In this document: piece by piece, positions 26,039-34,572 of the stretch
Layout of the letters: every line of letters begins with the position of its first letter
How positions within the stretch are numbered: position 1 is the first letter of the stretch
Assembly: GCA_937949945.1 (NCBI GenBank)
Contig: CALFEQ010000183.1
Coordinates: 1 to 52,815 of the forward strand
Origin: an uncultured Myxococcales bacterium
GTDB lineage: Bacteria; Myxococcota_A; Polyangia; Polyangiales; Polyangiaceae
Direction: 5' to 3'
Length of the DNA: 52,815 nucleotides
Notes under the pieces: generated by a model
Told to the model about the DNA's origin: nothing
The model's input: only the letters and a program-made list of their open reading frames with translations
Database searches by the model: none
Program-made: the position numbers and the translations under genes

Positions 26039-28522
26039 ATGCATGCCAAAACCGCCTTCGTCCTTCTCGCTGCGCTCGCGACCTCGTCCGTCGTGGGATG
26101 CGGCTCGTCCGGCCCCAGCGAGGTCACCGGAGTCCAGCGCGCGAGCCTTCGCCGCGCGAAGAGCTGCGGAGAGCTTCTCTCCGATCTGAAGGCCGACGCG
26201 GCCTACAAGCTCAACAAGGGCATCGATCTCCAGATTCGGCAGATCCAGGCCTGCATCGACACGTACGGTGACGCGAGCTGCGGCTGGGCCGGCGGCGCCC
26301 CCGGCATCGGCAGGGACTTCGGCGGCATACCTGGAGCGGCGGAAGCGGACGGGGCCGCTCCTCCGGAGGCCCCCACCTCCGGGGGCGCTGGTCAGAGCAA
26401 TTCGAGCGCCAGCTCCTACTCGGAGACGAACGTGCAGGTCGCAGGCGTCGACGAAGCCGACATCGTCAAGAACGACGGCAAGAACCTCTACATCCTGCAC
26501 GGACGCTCGTTCAAAGTCGTCAACGCGTGGCCGGTGGAGGAGCTGAAGGAGGTGGCGTCGATCGACGTCGAGGGCAATCCGACGGAGATGTTCGTCGCCG
26601 ACGGCAAGGTCGTCGTCTACTCGCAGGTCAACGGCGCAGGCGTGTTCGCGGCTGCGGGCGTCACGCCCAAGCAGAGGTACAGCGACTTCGTGTACCACCC
26701 GGGCCGCGCGTCCACCGCAGGGGCGCCCGCGCCGGACATCGCGGCGCCGGCCCCGCAGCCGGGCAGCAGCGGTCCGTACATCCCGCTGACCAAGATGACG
26801 GTGATGCGCCTCGACGGCACCACGCCCACGGTGACGCGCGAGGTGTACTTCGAGGGACAGTACCTCGACGCACGCCGGGTGGGGCCGCACGTCCGCACCG
26901 TCTTCCAGGGCTACCAGTACGGCCCGGCCCTTTCGTACGACCTCGGCAAGTACCTCCCGTCGCGGAACCCCGTTGCCGATCCTGCGGCCGGCCCGGGCAT
27001 GACCCCGGACTACAATCCCACCGGCTCGGAGGTGATCGCCGCGCTCGAGCAGCTCCGCCGGGAGAACCTCGCAAAGATCGAAGCGACCGAGCTCGGTGAC
27101 TGGCTGCCGTACACGTTCGTGAAGAACGGCGAGGCGGTGACCGCACAGACCGTCGCGTGCGAGGCCTTCTACATCCCGACGATCGGCTCGACCGAGAGCG
27201 GCCTCACCGAAGTCGCGTCGCTCGACCTCTCCGATCCGACCTCGGTCCCGCAGGAGACGGTCATCCTCGGGCGCGCCGATACCGTCTACGCCAACGCCGA
27301 CACGCTCTACGTCGCCGCCACCGCATGGGTCGAGCCGCCGTTCGTGTGGTCCGGGGAGCGCGGAACCGTCTCCATCGGAGCAGGCGGAGCGGACGCGCCC
27401 ACGAGCGGGGGCGTGGCCACGCCCGAGCCTGCGCCGCCCCCTGCCCCCGAGCCGGAGCCCGGCACGCGGAGCATCCGGCCCCGCAACGAATCGATCGCGC
27501 CGGGCACGTCCATCGTCGCGTGGTCGCCAACGAAGACCCATATCCACAAGTTCGAGTTCAAGAGCGAGCCGACCTTCCCGAACTACGTCGCCTCCGGGAC
27601 GGTCACCGGCGACGTGAAGAACCAGTTCTCGCTCGACGACAAGGACGGCTTCCTCCGCGTCGCGACGACCGAGACCCGGCAGTACGTCACCACGGACGGC
27701 AGGTGGGTGAGCGCCGAGACCGCTCCGCCGGGCCGGAACGAAGTCCCGATCACCCGCCCCTCGACCGTGAGCCACTTGTTCGTGCTCCAGCAGAACGGGG
27801 AGTGGCTCGACGTGGTCGGAGACGTCGGAGAGCTCGCCCCGAACGAGCGGATCTTCAGCGTCCGCTTCGTGGAGAACCGTGGCTACGTCGTCACGTTCCG
27901 TCAGGTCGACCCGCTCTTCGTCATCGACCTCGCGACGCCCGCGGCGCCGAAGGTCCTCGGCGAGCTGAAGATCCCCGGCTTCAGCGAGTACATGCACCCG
28001 CTCGGCCCGAACCACATCCTCACCATCGGCCGCGACGCCGACTCCACGGGTCGCACGCGCGGTCTCCAGCTCCAGATCTTCGACGTGACCGACGGGGCGA
28101 ACCCGATCGCGGTGCACAAGAGCACGTACGACGCGGACGAGTACGGCTCGAGCGAGGCCGAGTTCGATCACAAGGCGTTCACGTTCTTCGCCGACCGTGG
28201 CCTCCTCGCGTTCCCGTACGTCGCGTACGGCCGCGACCAGACGCGCAGCTCGCTCGAGGTCTTCAAGGTCGACATCGGCACGGGCTTCACGAAGCTCGGC
28301 AGCATCGATCACACTCCGCTCTTCTCGAGCCCGCGCGGCTACTGCGGCGGCTACTACGGTCCCTCCGTCCGTCGCGGCGTGTTCCTCGAGAACTTCGTCT
28401 ACAGCATCTCGTACGGCGGCATCGTGGTGAAGAACGCGAACGACCTCGCGGCGGCCGGCGGCATCCAGCTCGCGCTGCCCAGCCCCGAGACGAACGAGGG
28501 CTACGGCCCCGCCTGTTACTAG
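26039..28522 (+). CDS. beta-propeller domain lipoprotein
   Basis: 827 residues. The signal peptide ends at Cys21 (SVVGC). After a helical segment and a low-complexity stretch (about 80-120) comes SETNVQVAGVDEADIVKNDGKNLYILHG, the hallmark of the Beta_propel family (PF09826) of secreted propellers. Later blades include PNYVASGTVTGDVKNQFSLDDKDGFLRVATT and NEGYGPACY at the end, with NRGYVVTFRQVDPLFVID between. The central insert (about 450-490) is Pro/Glu/Ala-rich. The molecular function is not established. It is likely anchored in the outer membrane and exposed to the periplasm or surface. The gene stands alone, with GGAG 10 nt before the ATG and a strong terminator behind it. Confidence 0.87.
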   Translation: MHAKTAFVLLAALATSSVVGCGSSGPSEVTGVQRASLRRAKSCGELLSDLKADAAYKLNKGIDLQIRQIQACIDTYGDASCGWAGGAPGIGRDFGGIPGAAEADGAAPPEAPTSGGAGQSNSSASSYSETNVQVAGVDEADIVKNDGKNLYILHGRSFKVVNAWPVEELKEVASIDVEGNPTEMFVADGKVVVYSQVNGAGVFAAAGVTPKQRYSDFVYHPGRASTAGAPAPDIAAPAPQPGSSGPYIPLTKMTVMRLDGTTPTVTREVYFEGQYLDARRVGPHVRTVFQGYQYGPALSYDLGKYLPSRNPVADPAAGPGMTPDYNPTGSEVIAALEQLRRENLAKIEATELGDWLPYTFVKNGEAVTAQTVACEAFYIPTIGSTESGLTEVASLDLSDPTSVPQETVILGRADTVYANADTLYVAATAWVEPPFVWSGERGTVSIGAGGADAPTSGGVATPEPAPPPAPEPEPGTRSIRPRNESIAPGTSIVAWSPTKTHIHKFEFKSEPTFPNYVASGTVTGDVKNQFSLDDKDGFLRVATTETRQYVTTDGRWVSAETAPPGRNEVPITRPSTVSHLFVLQQNGEWLDVVGDVGELAPNERIFSVRFVENRGYVVTFRQVDPLFVIDLATPAAPKVLGELKIPGFSEYMHPLGPNHILTIGRDADSTGRTRGLQLQIFDVTDGANPIAVHKSTYDADEYGSSEAEFDHKAFTFFADRGLLAFPYVAYGRDQTRSSLEVFKVDIGTGFTKLGSIDHTPLFSSPRGYCGGYYGPSVRRGVFLENFVYSISYGGIVVKNANDLAAAGGIQLALPSPETNEGYGPACY

Positions 28523-28552
28523 GCCGCCCGCTCTGCACGTCACGACCGCCCT

Positions 28553-28584
28553 CGAAGAGGCCGCAGCTTCCTGCGGCCTCTTCG
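28553..28584. terminator. strong intrinsic terminator
   Basis: CGAAGAGGCCGCAG at 28553-28566 pairs perfectly over 14 bp with CTGCGGCCTCTTCG at 28571-28584 around a CTTC loop. TCATTTCG follows. It separates the beta-propeller gene from the convergent GntR gene. Confidence 0.85.
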
Positions 28585-28624
28585 TCATTTCGAGCCTCCG
28601 AGGTCGCGCCGAACGGCGTGTCGT

Positions 28625-29449
28625 TCAGCGGGGAGCCTGGATCGCGCTGCGGACGTTCTCGAGGAAGAACCGCGCGGCGTTCTCCCGGCGGCGCAACCGA
28701 CCGGTGGTCTCCTCGTACAGCGCGACGGAGGTGTCGTGCGGGTGAGGAATGAGCACGTGCTCGAGACCGGCGGCGGTCGTCACGCTCATCCACCATCGCG
28801 TCTCGCGAGCGAGGATCTTGTTGCGTGTCGCGTTCGCGACGAACGTCCAGTACTCCACCGCGAACGACGGTCCCCGCGCGGGCCCCTGCTTCGCGTAGTC
28901 GGCCACGAGGCCTTCGAGCGCGAGCACCTCGTGCGAGACCATCCGGTGCTCGGCGAGCTCGAGGAGCGCGACTGCGTTCGCCAGGTGGCGCTCCATGAGA
29001 TCGCGCGCGGCCGCACCATCCCGCGGCGCGAGCTCGAGGGCGAGCGCCGTCACCCGGGGATCCGTCGCCGCATCCGGATCGAGCACGGTGGTGACGCCGC
29101 CCTGCTTGACGCGAACGAGACCGAGCTCCTTCAGGCGATGGATCGCCTCGCGCACGAGGACACGCGAGATGTCGAACCGGGCCGCCAGATCGCGCTCCGG
29201 CGGGAGCGGCTGATTGGCGCCGAGCTGGCCGCGCAGGATGGCGCCCGCGAGCTGCATGAACACGTGATCGGTCGCGCGCGTACGCGTCGCGTTCGCGCTC
29301 GCCGCCGGAGGGAGCCACTCGTTTCCCGCCTCGGCCGCGCGGCTCGAGGCTCCGAGCGCGATCGATCCGGTCCCGGCCCCATCCCCGTCGGGCCCGCCCC
29401 GCGGCCCCCCCGGATCGCTGCCGGGTCGCGGGTCGCGCTTGGTTCCCAT
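28625..29449 (-). CDS. GntR-family transcriptional regulator (FadR subgroup)
   Basis: 274 residues from ATG 29449 (a GTG at 29455 is an alternative). A Gly/Pro-rich, probably disordered N-terminus of about 55 residues is followed by the winged helix, with DHVFMQLAGAILRGQLGANQPLPPERDLAARFDISRVLVREAIHRLKELGLVRVKQGGVTTV as its core. An all-helical ligand-binding domain of the FCD type follows. Members respond to organic acids or acyl-CoA. It lies 189 bp downstream of the alkyl-DHAP synthase gene, in the same direction, so it may regulate that gene or itself. The effector is unknown. Confidence 0.88.
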   Translation of the reverse strand: MGTKRDPRPGSDPGGPRGGPDGDGAGTGSIALGASSRAAEAGNEWLPPAASANATRTRATDHVFMQLAGAILRGQLGANQPLPPERDLAARFDISRVLVREAIHRLKELGLVRVKQGGVTTVLDPDAATDPRVTALALELAPRDGAAARDLMERHLANAVALLELAEHRMVSHEVLALEGLVADYAKQGPARGPSFAVEYWTFVANATRNKILARETRWWMSVTTAAGLEHVLIPHPHDTSVALYEETTGRLRRRENAARFFLENVRSAIQAPR

Positions 29450-29477
29450 GGTCACCGTTTTACGTAGTTATCCAGTG

Positions 29478-29493
29478 GGCGGCAACGGCCGCC
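29478..29493. terminator. small hairpin between the regulator and the ether-lipid gene
   Basis: GGCGGC at 29478-29483 pairs perfectly with GCCGCC at 29488-29493 around AACG. It may terminate the alkyl-DHAP synthase transcript, but the stem is short and lacks a T tract. Confidence 0.3.
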
Positions 29494-29587
29494 CCGGCTC
29501 GCGAATGGGACTTGCGAGGGGCCGCGGGCGCGTGGGCGCTCATTCGCGCCGCATCGGAAGTCAGGCGCAACGAGTGCGCCGACTTCA

Positions 29588-29616
29588 GGAACGGGAACGG
29601 GAACGGGAACGGGAAC
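29588..29616. repeat. hexamer array GGAACG
   Basis: GGAACG is repeated four times, followed by GGAAC, just downstream (22 bp) of the stop of the alkyl-DHAP synthase gene on the minus strand. It is a simple sequence repeat that could vary in length by slippage. Confidence 0.85.
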
Positions 29617-29638
29617 TCGTCGCTCGACGGGCCCCCGA

Positions 29639-31315
29639 TCAGCGCGAAGGAACCAGGCACCCAGGATTCATGATGCCCTGCCGATCGAGACGCTCCTTCG
29701 TCGCGAGCAGCGCGCTCTCGAAGAGCGGCGACCTCTCCTTCTCCCACCACGGTCGATGGACTCGGCCGACCGCGTGGTGATGCGTCACCGTCCCGCCGTG
29801 CGCGAGGATGGCTTCCATCGCCGCGGACTTGATCGCCATCCACTGCTCGAGCTCCGCGCCCGACCGGCCGGGACCGATGAACGTGTAGTAAGGCGCAGGG
29901 CCGTCCGGATAGACGTGCGTGAAGCGACACGTGACGATGCCCGTACCGCACACCTCCTTCAGCGCCGTCTCGACCGCGCGCGTGACCGCGGCGTGCAGCT
30001 CGGGGAAGCGCTCCCACGTGCATGCGGTCTCGAACGTGTCGCACACGACGCCGAGACTGACGAGCGCGCTCTGTAGATAAGGAGCCTCGAAGAAGGAGCG
30101 TTTCCACGACGAGGCGTCGTGCGCGTCGTACGTCACGTCCGGCAGCTCGCTCGCCGGCGGGACCGACGGCGGCGGATGCGAGGACACCGCGCTCGGGCGC
30201 ATCGAGTAGATGACGTCGGTGGAGTACTTCGGCTCTTCGTCGCAGTCTCCGCCGAGGTCGGTCGCGATCGAGAGCGCGCGCTCCATCCACGGCTCCACCG
30301 GATGATCGGCCGACTCGAACGCGAGCAGGAGCACGGCCCGTCCGTCCGTCGCGACGCGATGGAGCATCGCCTCCTTCTCGTCGAGCAGGCGGCAGTTCGA
30401 GGGAAAGAGGCCCGACTGCGACAGCGCGCGGCTCGCGGTGACGCCGTCGGCGAAGCGCTGGAACCGGACGCTCGCCGATGCGCGCCAGCGCGGTCGCGGC
30501 TGAACGCGCACCCAGGCCTCGGTGATGATCCCGAAGATCCCCTCCGAGCCGAGGAAGAGCCGCTCGGGCGAGGGTCCCGCGCCGGACGCAGGGAGCCGGC
30601 GCGTCTCGATCACGCCCGCCGGCGTGAGGACGCGCAGCGACTGCACCATGTCGTCGATGTGCGTGTACAGCGTCGCGAAGTGGCCTCCCGAACGCGTCGC
30701 GATCCACCCGCCCAACGTGGAGAGCTCGAAGCTCTGCGGGTAATGACGGAGGCTCAACCCCTGGGGAGCGAGCTGCTGCGAGATCCGCGGCCCCGTCGCG
30801 CCTGCCTGGATGCGTGCGGCCCTCGACGCGGTGTCGATCTCGAGGACCTTGTCCATCTTCGAGAGGTCGACGCACGCGGTCCCTCGATGGCGCCCGCTCG
30901 CCTGGCACTCGGTGGCGCCGACCACGTTCGTCCCGCCGCCGTACGGCACGAGTGCGATCGACTCCGCCTCGCAGAAGCGGAACAGCGCGAGCAGGTTGGC
31001 CTCGTCGGCCGGATAGAACACCCAGTCGGGCGCCGGAGAGAAGTCGCCCGAGAACCCGCGGACGAGATCGCGATAGCCACGCCCGTACGTGTGCGTCGCG
31101 CGCTCGCGGACGTCCGTCGTCCCGAAGGCACGCAGCTCGACGGGAGGCGTGTACCGCGGCGCAGGGAGCTTCAGCGCGTCGAGGCTCGGAAGCGGACGGA
31201 GCACGGGCTCCGAGCCCAAGAGCGCGCCCACACGACTCGCGATGGCCTTGCGCGCTTCGTCGTCGGGGAACTTGTCCTCATACCCCCAGGCCCAAAAACT
31301 CCGCACGCGAGCCAT
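29639..31315 (-). CDS. agps: alkyldihydroxyacetonephosphate synthase (ether lipid), FAD-dependent
   Basis: 558 residues from the ATG at 31315 (MARVRSFWAWGYEDKFP); the longer frame upstream adds a non-conserved tail. The FAD-binding PP-loop reads PYGGGTNVVG (124-133), followed by STLGGWIATRSGGHFATLYTHIDDMV in the FAD domain, typical of the D-lactate dehydrogenase/VAO superfamily. The C-terminus carries HHHAVGR (His512-514), the triple His that marks alkyl-DHAP synthases, before a conserved NPGCLVPSR tail. It replaces the acyl chain of acyl-DHAP with a fatty alcohol, the first ether-lipid step. Myxobacteria make ether lipids and plasmalogens, and homologues are known there. No DHAP acyltransferase is adjacent. 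Confidence 0.9.
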   Translation of the reverse strand: MARVRSFWAWGYEDKFPDDEARKAIASRVGALLGSEPVLRPLPSLDALKLPAPRYTPPVELRAFGTTDVRERATHTYGRGYRDLVRGFSGDFSPAPDWVFYPADEANLLALFRFCEAESIALVPYGGGTNVVGATECQASGRHRGTACVDLSKMDKVLEIDTASRAARIQAGATGPRISQQLAPQGLSLRHYPQSFELSTLGGWIATRSGGHFATLYTHIDDMVQSLRVLTPAGVIETRRLPASGAGPSPERLFLGSEGIFGIITEAWVRVQPRPRWRASASVRFQRFADGVTASRALSQSGLFPSNCRLLDEKEAMLHRVATDGRAVLLLAFESADHPVEPWMERALSIATDLGGDCDEEPKYSTDVIYSMRPSAVSSHPPPSVPPASELPDVTYDAHDASSWKRSFFEAPYLQSALVSLGVVCDTFETACTWERFPELHAAVTRAVETALKEVCGTGIVTCRFTHVYPDGPAPYYTFIGPGRSGAELEQWMAIKSAAMEAILAHGGTVTHHHAVGRVHRPWWEKERSPLFESALLATKERLDRQGIMNPGCLVPSR

Positions 31316-31441
31316 TTCAGCCGCAAGGCTAACACCGCCGAGGGGCGGCAGCCGAGAAAGCGACGGGGCGCACGGCACCCGCCGCGACCCGGCGTCGAGC
31401 CACCTCGAACGGTCGAAATGACGACCTGTGCCGGCCTGGAA

Positions 31442-32044
31442 CTAGAAGGAGACCACCGGTGCGGCGTGCGAGCCGGCGGACGCGGTGAAGTAGACCCGCG
31501 GCTTGAACGGCTGGTTGGTGGCCTTGTTCACGACGGTGCCCTTGATCTTGAGGAGCTCTGCGTTGTAGGCGCGCGCCGCGGCGTTGTACTCCTCGCGTGC
31601 CCGGAGGATCCGGTTCTCCGTACCCTCGAGCTGCTTCATGAGGTCGGTGAACTGCGAGCTCGCCTGGAGCTTCGGGTAGTTCTCGTTCGTCATCAGGAGA
31701 CGGCTGATCGCGGAGCTGCTGATCTTCTCCTGCGCCTCCTGGAACTTCTTGACCTTCTCCGGATCGGTGAGGTCTTCGGCGCTCAGCTTGATGCTCGTCG
31801 CCTCCGCGCGTGCCTGCGTGATCTTCTCGAGCGTCTCCTTCTCGTAGTTCGCGGCCGCCTTCACGGTCGCGACGAGGTTCGGGATCAGCTCGGCGCGCCG
31901 CTCCAAGTTCGCTTCGACGTTGGCCCACTTCTCCTGGGCGATCTGGTCTTTCTCGACGAGCTCGTCGTACTTCGAGCAGGCCGGCATCAGCATGAGCGCG
32001 GCGACGACGAGAAGAAGGAGATGGAGCACGGCCCTGACGTTCAT
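31442..32044 (-). CDS. lemA: LemA family lipoprotein
   Basis: 200 residues from the ATG at 32044; the upstream frame is not needed. A lipoprotein signal peptide ends at Cys23 (MPAC). The body is an alpha-helical bundle with the LemA signature WANVEANLERRAELIPNLVATVKAAANYEKETLEKI, then NENYPKLQASSQFTDLMKQLEGTENRI and EEYNAAARAYN. The function of LemA proteins is not settled; Listeria LemA is linked to antigen presentation in hosts and others to envelope stress. It is 127 bp upstream of the alkyl-DHAP synthase gene on the same strand. Confidence 0.92.
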   Translation of the reverse strand: MNVRAVLHLLLLVVAALMLMPACSKYDELVEKDQIAQEKWANVEANLERRAELIPNLVATVKAAANYEKETLEKITQARAEATSIKLSAEDLTDPEKVKKFQEAQEKISSSAISRLLMTNENYPKLQASSQFTDLMKQLEGTENRILRAREEYNAAARAYNAELLKIKGTVVNKATNQPFKPRVYFTASAGSHAAPVVSF

Positions 32045-32352
32045 GGCGTGGACCGTAAGAAGAGTGGCGCACGGATGCAAGGGCTCGGCCGAGCCCAAAT
32101 GCGCTCGTCGAGATGGAAAATCGTTCGACGCCCGGCGTCGGCCGGCGACGACCGGAGCGTCGATGGGAAATGCATCACGTGCGGGGCTTCTTCCGGAGCT
32201 CGAACGGCGACCGTCGAGGCGTATCGAGGCGTAGAGGAACGCAACGCTCGAGCTCGATGCGAACCGGCACCGCAGCCGCGCTCGACTCGGAGGTCGTGTA
32301 GACTCAGTTTCTCTCCGACGACCGGTGGCGCCCGGTCGGGAAAGCGGACGTC
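32045..32352. other. divergent intergenic region, no gene
   Basis: 308 bp between lemA (minus) and pxpA (plus). No open frame with family support is visible. A small perfect palindrome (CGACGC at 32126-32131 with GCGTCG at 32135-32140) lies in the middle. It must carry the promoters for both neighbours, but none stands out by eye. Confidence 0.5.
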
Positions 32353-33045
32353 ATGGGCGTGCTCCTCAACCTCGACGGCGGTGAGCACGAGAGCGAGCCG
32401 GAAGAGCTCTACGCGCTCGCCGACGTGGTCCACGTCGCCTGCGGAGGGCATGCGGGAGACGCACGGTCGATGGCCCGCGTCGTCGATGCCTGCGTCCGCG
32501 CCGGCACGCGAGTGGGGGCTCATCCGTCCTACGCGGATCGCGAGGGCTTCGGGCGGAGGCCGATGAACGTCGCGCCCGAGGAGCTCGCCGCGCAGATCGA
32601 GGCGCAGTGCGCCGCGCTTCGCGAGGTCGCGCGCGCACGCGGAGCGGAGGTGACCTCCGCGAAGCCGCACGGCGCGCTCTATCACGCCGCGCACGCCGAC
32701 GAGGCGACCGCCCGCGCATGCGTCGAGGGCATCCGGCGCGCGCTCGGCGACGTCGCGATCGTCGGGCTCGGCGGCGGCGCGCTGGAGGCCGAATCGCGAC
32801 GCGCCGGGCTGCCTTACCTCCGCGAGGCATTCGCCGATCGTGGCGTCCGCCCCGACGGCACGCTCGTTCCGCGCGGCGAGCCGGGTGCGCTCGTCGACGA
32901 TCCCGAAGTCGCCGCTTCGCGTGCGCGCGTCCTCGCGAAGGAAGGCAGCACCGAGACGATCTGCGTGCACGCCGACACGCCGAACGCGCTCGCGGTCGTT
33001 CGCGCCGTACGCCAGGCGCTCGACACGCTCGACGAGGCGCCGTGA
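32353..33045 (+). CDS. pxpA: 5-oxoprolinase subunit A (LamB/YcsF family)
   Basis: 230 residues. The N-terminus MGVLLNLDGGEH is the typical LamB/YcsF opening strand. ACGGHAGDARSMARVV holds conserved metal-type residues, then GAHPSYADREGFGRR and KPHGALYH follow; the C-terminus has TICVHADTPNALAVVRAVR. PxpA, with PxpB and PxpC, hydrolyses 5-oxoproline (pyroglutamate) to glutamate using ATP. It is somewhat shorter than the usual about 250 residues. The stop overlaps the start of the next gene by 4 bp (GTGA), so the two are coupled. Confidence 0.92.
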   Translation: MGVLLNLDGGEHESEPEELYALADVVHVACGGHAGDARSMARVVDACVRAGTRVGAHPSYADREGFGRRPMNVAPEELAAQIEAQCAALREVARARGAEVTSAKPHGALYHAAHADEATARACVEGIRRALGDVAIVGLGGGALEAESRRAGLPYLREAFADRGVRPDGTLVPRGEPGALVDDPEVAASRARVLAKEGSTETICVHADTPNALAVVRAVRQALDTLDEAP

Positions 33046-34538
33046 CCGAGCAGGGACGAGGCGTCGTCTCGATGCCGGCCGCAACGCTCGCGCCGTTCGG
33101 AGACCGAGCGGCGCGGTTCGTGATCCCGAACGGGGCGCCGCGACGACGGCTCCTCGACGCGCTCCGTTCGATCCCGGGGGTCAGGGACGTCGTCCTCACC
33201 GAAGACGTCGGCTGCGTCGTCTTCGAAGGCGACGCGAGCTCGTCCGAGGCCGTCGCTCGCACGCTCGAGGCTTCGGCGAGCCGCGGCGGCGATGACGCCG
33301 AAGCGACGCGCACGCACGAGATCGGCGTCGTCTACGACGGCGAAGACCTCGAGGCCGTGGCTCGAGCCATCGGCAGGACGACGAAGGACGTCATCGATCT
33401 GCATTCGGCGGCCGAGTACCGCGTCGCGATGCTCGGCTTCTTGCCCGGCTTCGCGTACCTCCGCGGGCTCCCGAGCGAGCTCTGCCTCCCGCGACGGGCG
33501 CCGCGTCCGCGCGTATCGCCGAACAGCGTCGGGATCGCGGCGAGCTACACGGGCATCTACCCGTTCGCGTCGCCGGGCGGTTGGCACCTGCTCGGCCGCG
33601 CCGTCGGCTTCGACGCCTTCGGTCCGCAGGGCGCCACGCTCGCCATCGGCGACGCCGTGCGCTTCGTTCCCGCGGAGGCCTCCACTTCGCCGGCACCTCC
33701 CCAGCGGCGACCGCAGGGCGCGCCGCCGCCGACGGGCCCGCACCTCGAGATCGCGCGCGCCGCGGGTCTCGCGCTCCTCGTCGATCACGGCCGGCCCGGT
33801 CACATGCACGAGGGCGTCCCACCGGGCGGACCGCTCGTGCGCTCGTGGCTCGAGCGCGCGAACGCGCTCGCCGGGAACGAGCCCGGCGCTTGCGGCGTCG
33901 AGGTGTCGGGATCGCTCGAGGTCGTCGCACGCGGTGGGCCCGTCGTCGTCGCCGACGAGAACGCGCGGGTCGAGCTCGCCGAAGGAGAGCGGTTCGTGGT
34001 GTCCACCGACGGACGGGCGCGGGCTCGGTACCTCGCCGTCGCCGGCGGCATCGACACGCCGCCCTTCCTCGGCAGCCGGAGCACGCTGCTCGTCGCCGGC
34101 ATCGGCGCGTTGCTCCGCAAGGGCGATCGCCTCGTCCCGCTCGCGCCTCGCGAAACGCCGCGACCGGAGCGCCTGCCGCCCGCGCCGACCTCGTCGTCCG
34201 AGGCAATCTCGATCATGCCCGGGCCCGACACGGTCGAGGGCTTCTCCTTGGACCAGCTCCTCGGCTGCGAGCTCCGCATCTCGCCGACGTCGGATCGCAC
34301 CGGCACGCGCCTCGAAGGCCCCCGGCTCTCGCCACCGTCGGCGGATGCCGCGATGGCGCGGCCGTCCCTGCCCATGGTCCTCGGCGCCATCGAGCTCACG
34401 CCGTCCGGGCTCATCGTGCTCGGCCCCGATCATCCGACGACCGGCGGATATCCCGTCGTCGCCGTCGTTCGCGCGGCGTCCCTCGACGCGTTCTTCGCGC
34501 GGCCGCTCGGGTCCACGATCCGCTTCGCCGTCGACTGA
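33042..34538 (+). CDS. pxpB/pxpC: 5-oxoprolinase subunits B and C, fused (KipI-KipA)
   Basis: 498 residues from the GTG at 33042, inside the pxpA stop. Residues 1 to about 225 are the PxpB/KipI part, with AEYRVAMLGFLPGFAYLRGLP and VSPNSVGIAASYTGIYPFASPGGWHLLGR. The rest is PxpC/KipA, with LEIARAAGLALLVDHGRPGHMHEGVPPGGP and LAVAGGIDTPPFLGSRSTLL. In most bacteria these are two genes; here one chain carries both, after a Pro-rich linker (about 225-240). Together with PxpA this is the complete prokaryotic 5-oxoprolinase. It converges with lpxA. Confidence 0.93.
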   Translation: MTEQGRGVVSMPAATLAPFGDRAARFVIPNGAPRRRLLDALRSIPGVRDVVLTEDVGCVVFEGDASSSEAVARTLEASASRGGDDAEATRTHEIGVVYDGEDLEAVARAIGRTTKDVIDLHSAAEYRVAMLGFLPGFAYLRGLPSELCLPRRAPRPRVSPNSVGIAASYTGIYPFASPGGWHLLGRAVGFDAFGPQGATLAIGDAVRFVPAEASTSPAPPQRRPQGAPPPTGPHLEIARAAGLALLVDHGRPGHMHEGVPPGGPLVRSWLERANALAGNEPGACGVEVSGSLEVVARGGPVVVADENARVELAEGERFVVSTDGRARARYLAVAGGIDTPPFLGSRSTLLVAGIGALLRKGDRLVPLAPRETPRPERLPPAPTSSSEAISIMPGPDTVEGFSLDQLLGCELRISPTSDRTGTRLEGPRLSPPSADAAMARPSLPMVLGAIELTPSGLIVLGPDHPTTGGYPVVAVVRAASLDAFFARPLGSTIRFAVD

Positions 34539-34549
34539 GCTTCGGCGCT

Positions 34550-34568
34550 CGTCGCGCGCGCCGCGACG
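34550..34568. terminator. bidirectional terminator between pxpBC and lpxA
   Basis: CGTCGCG at 34550-34556 pairs with CGCGACG at 34562-34568 around a 5-nt loop. It sits in the 34-bp gap between the two convergent stop codons. Confidence 0.55.
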
Positions 34569-34572
34569 CACC

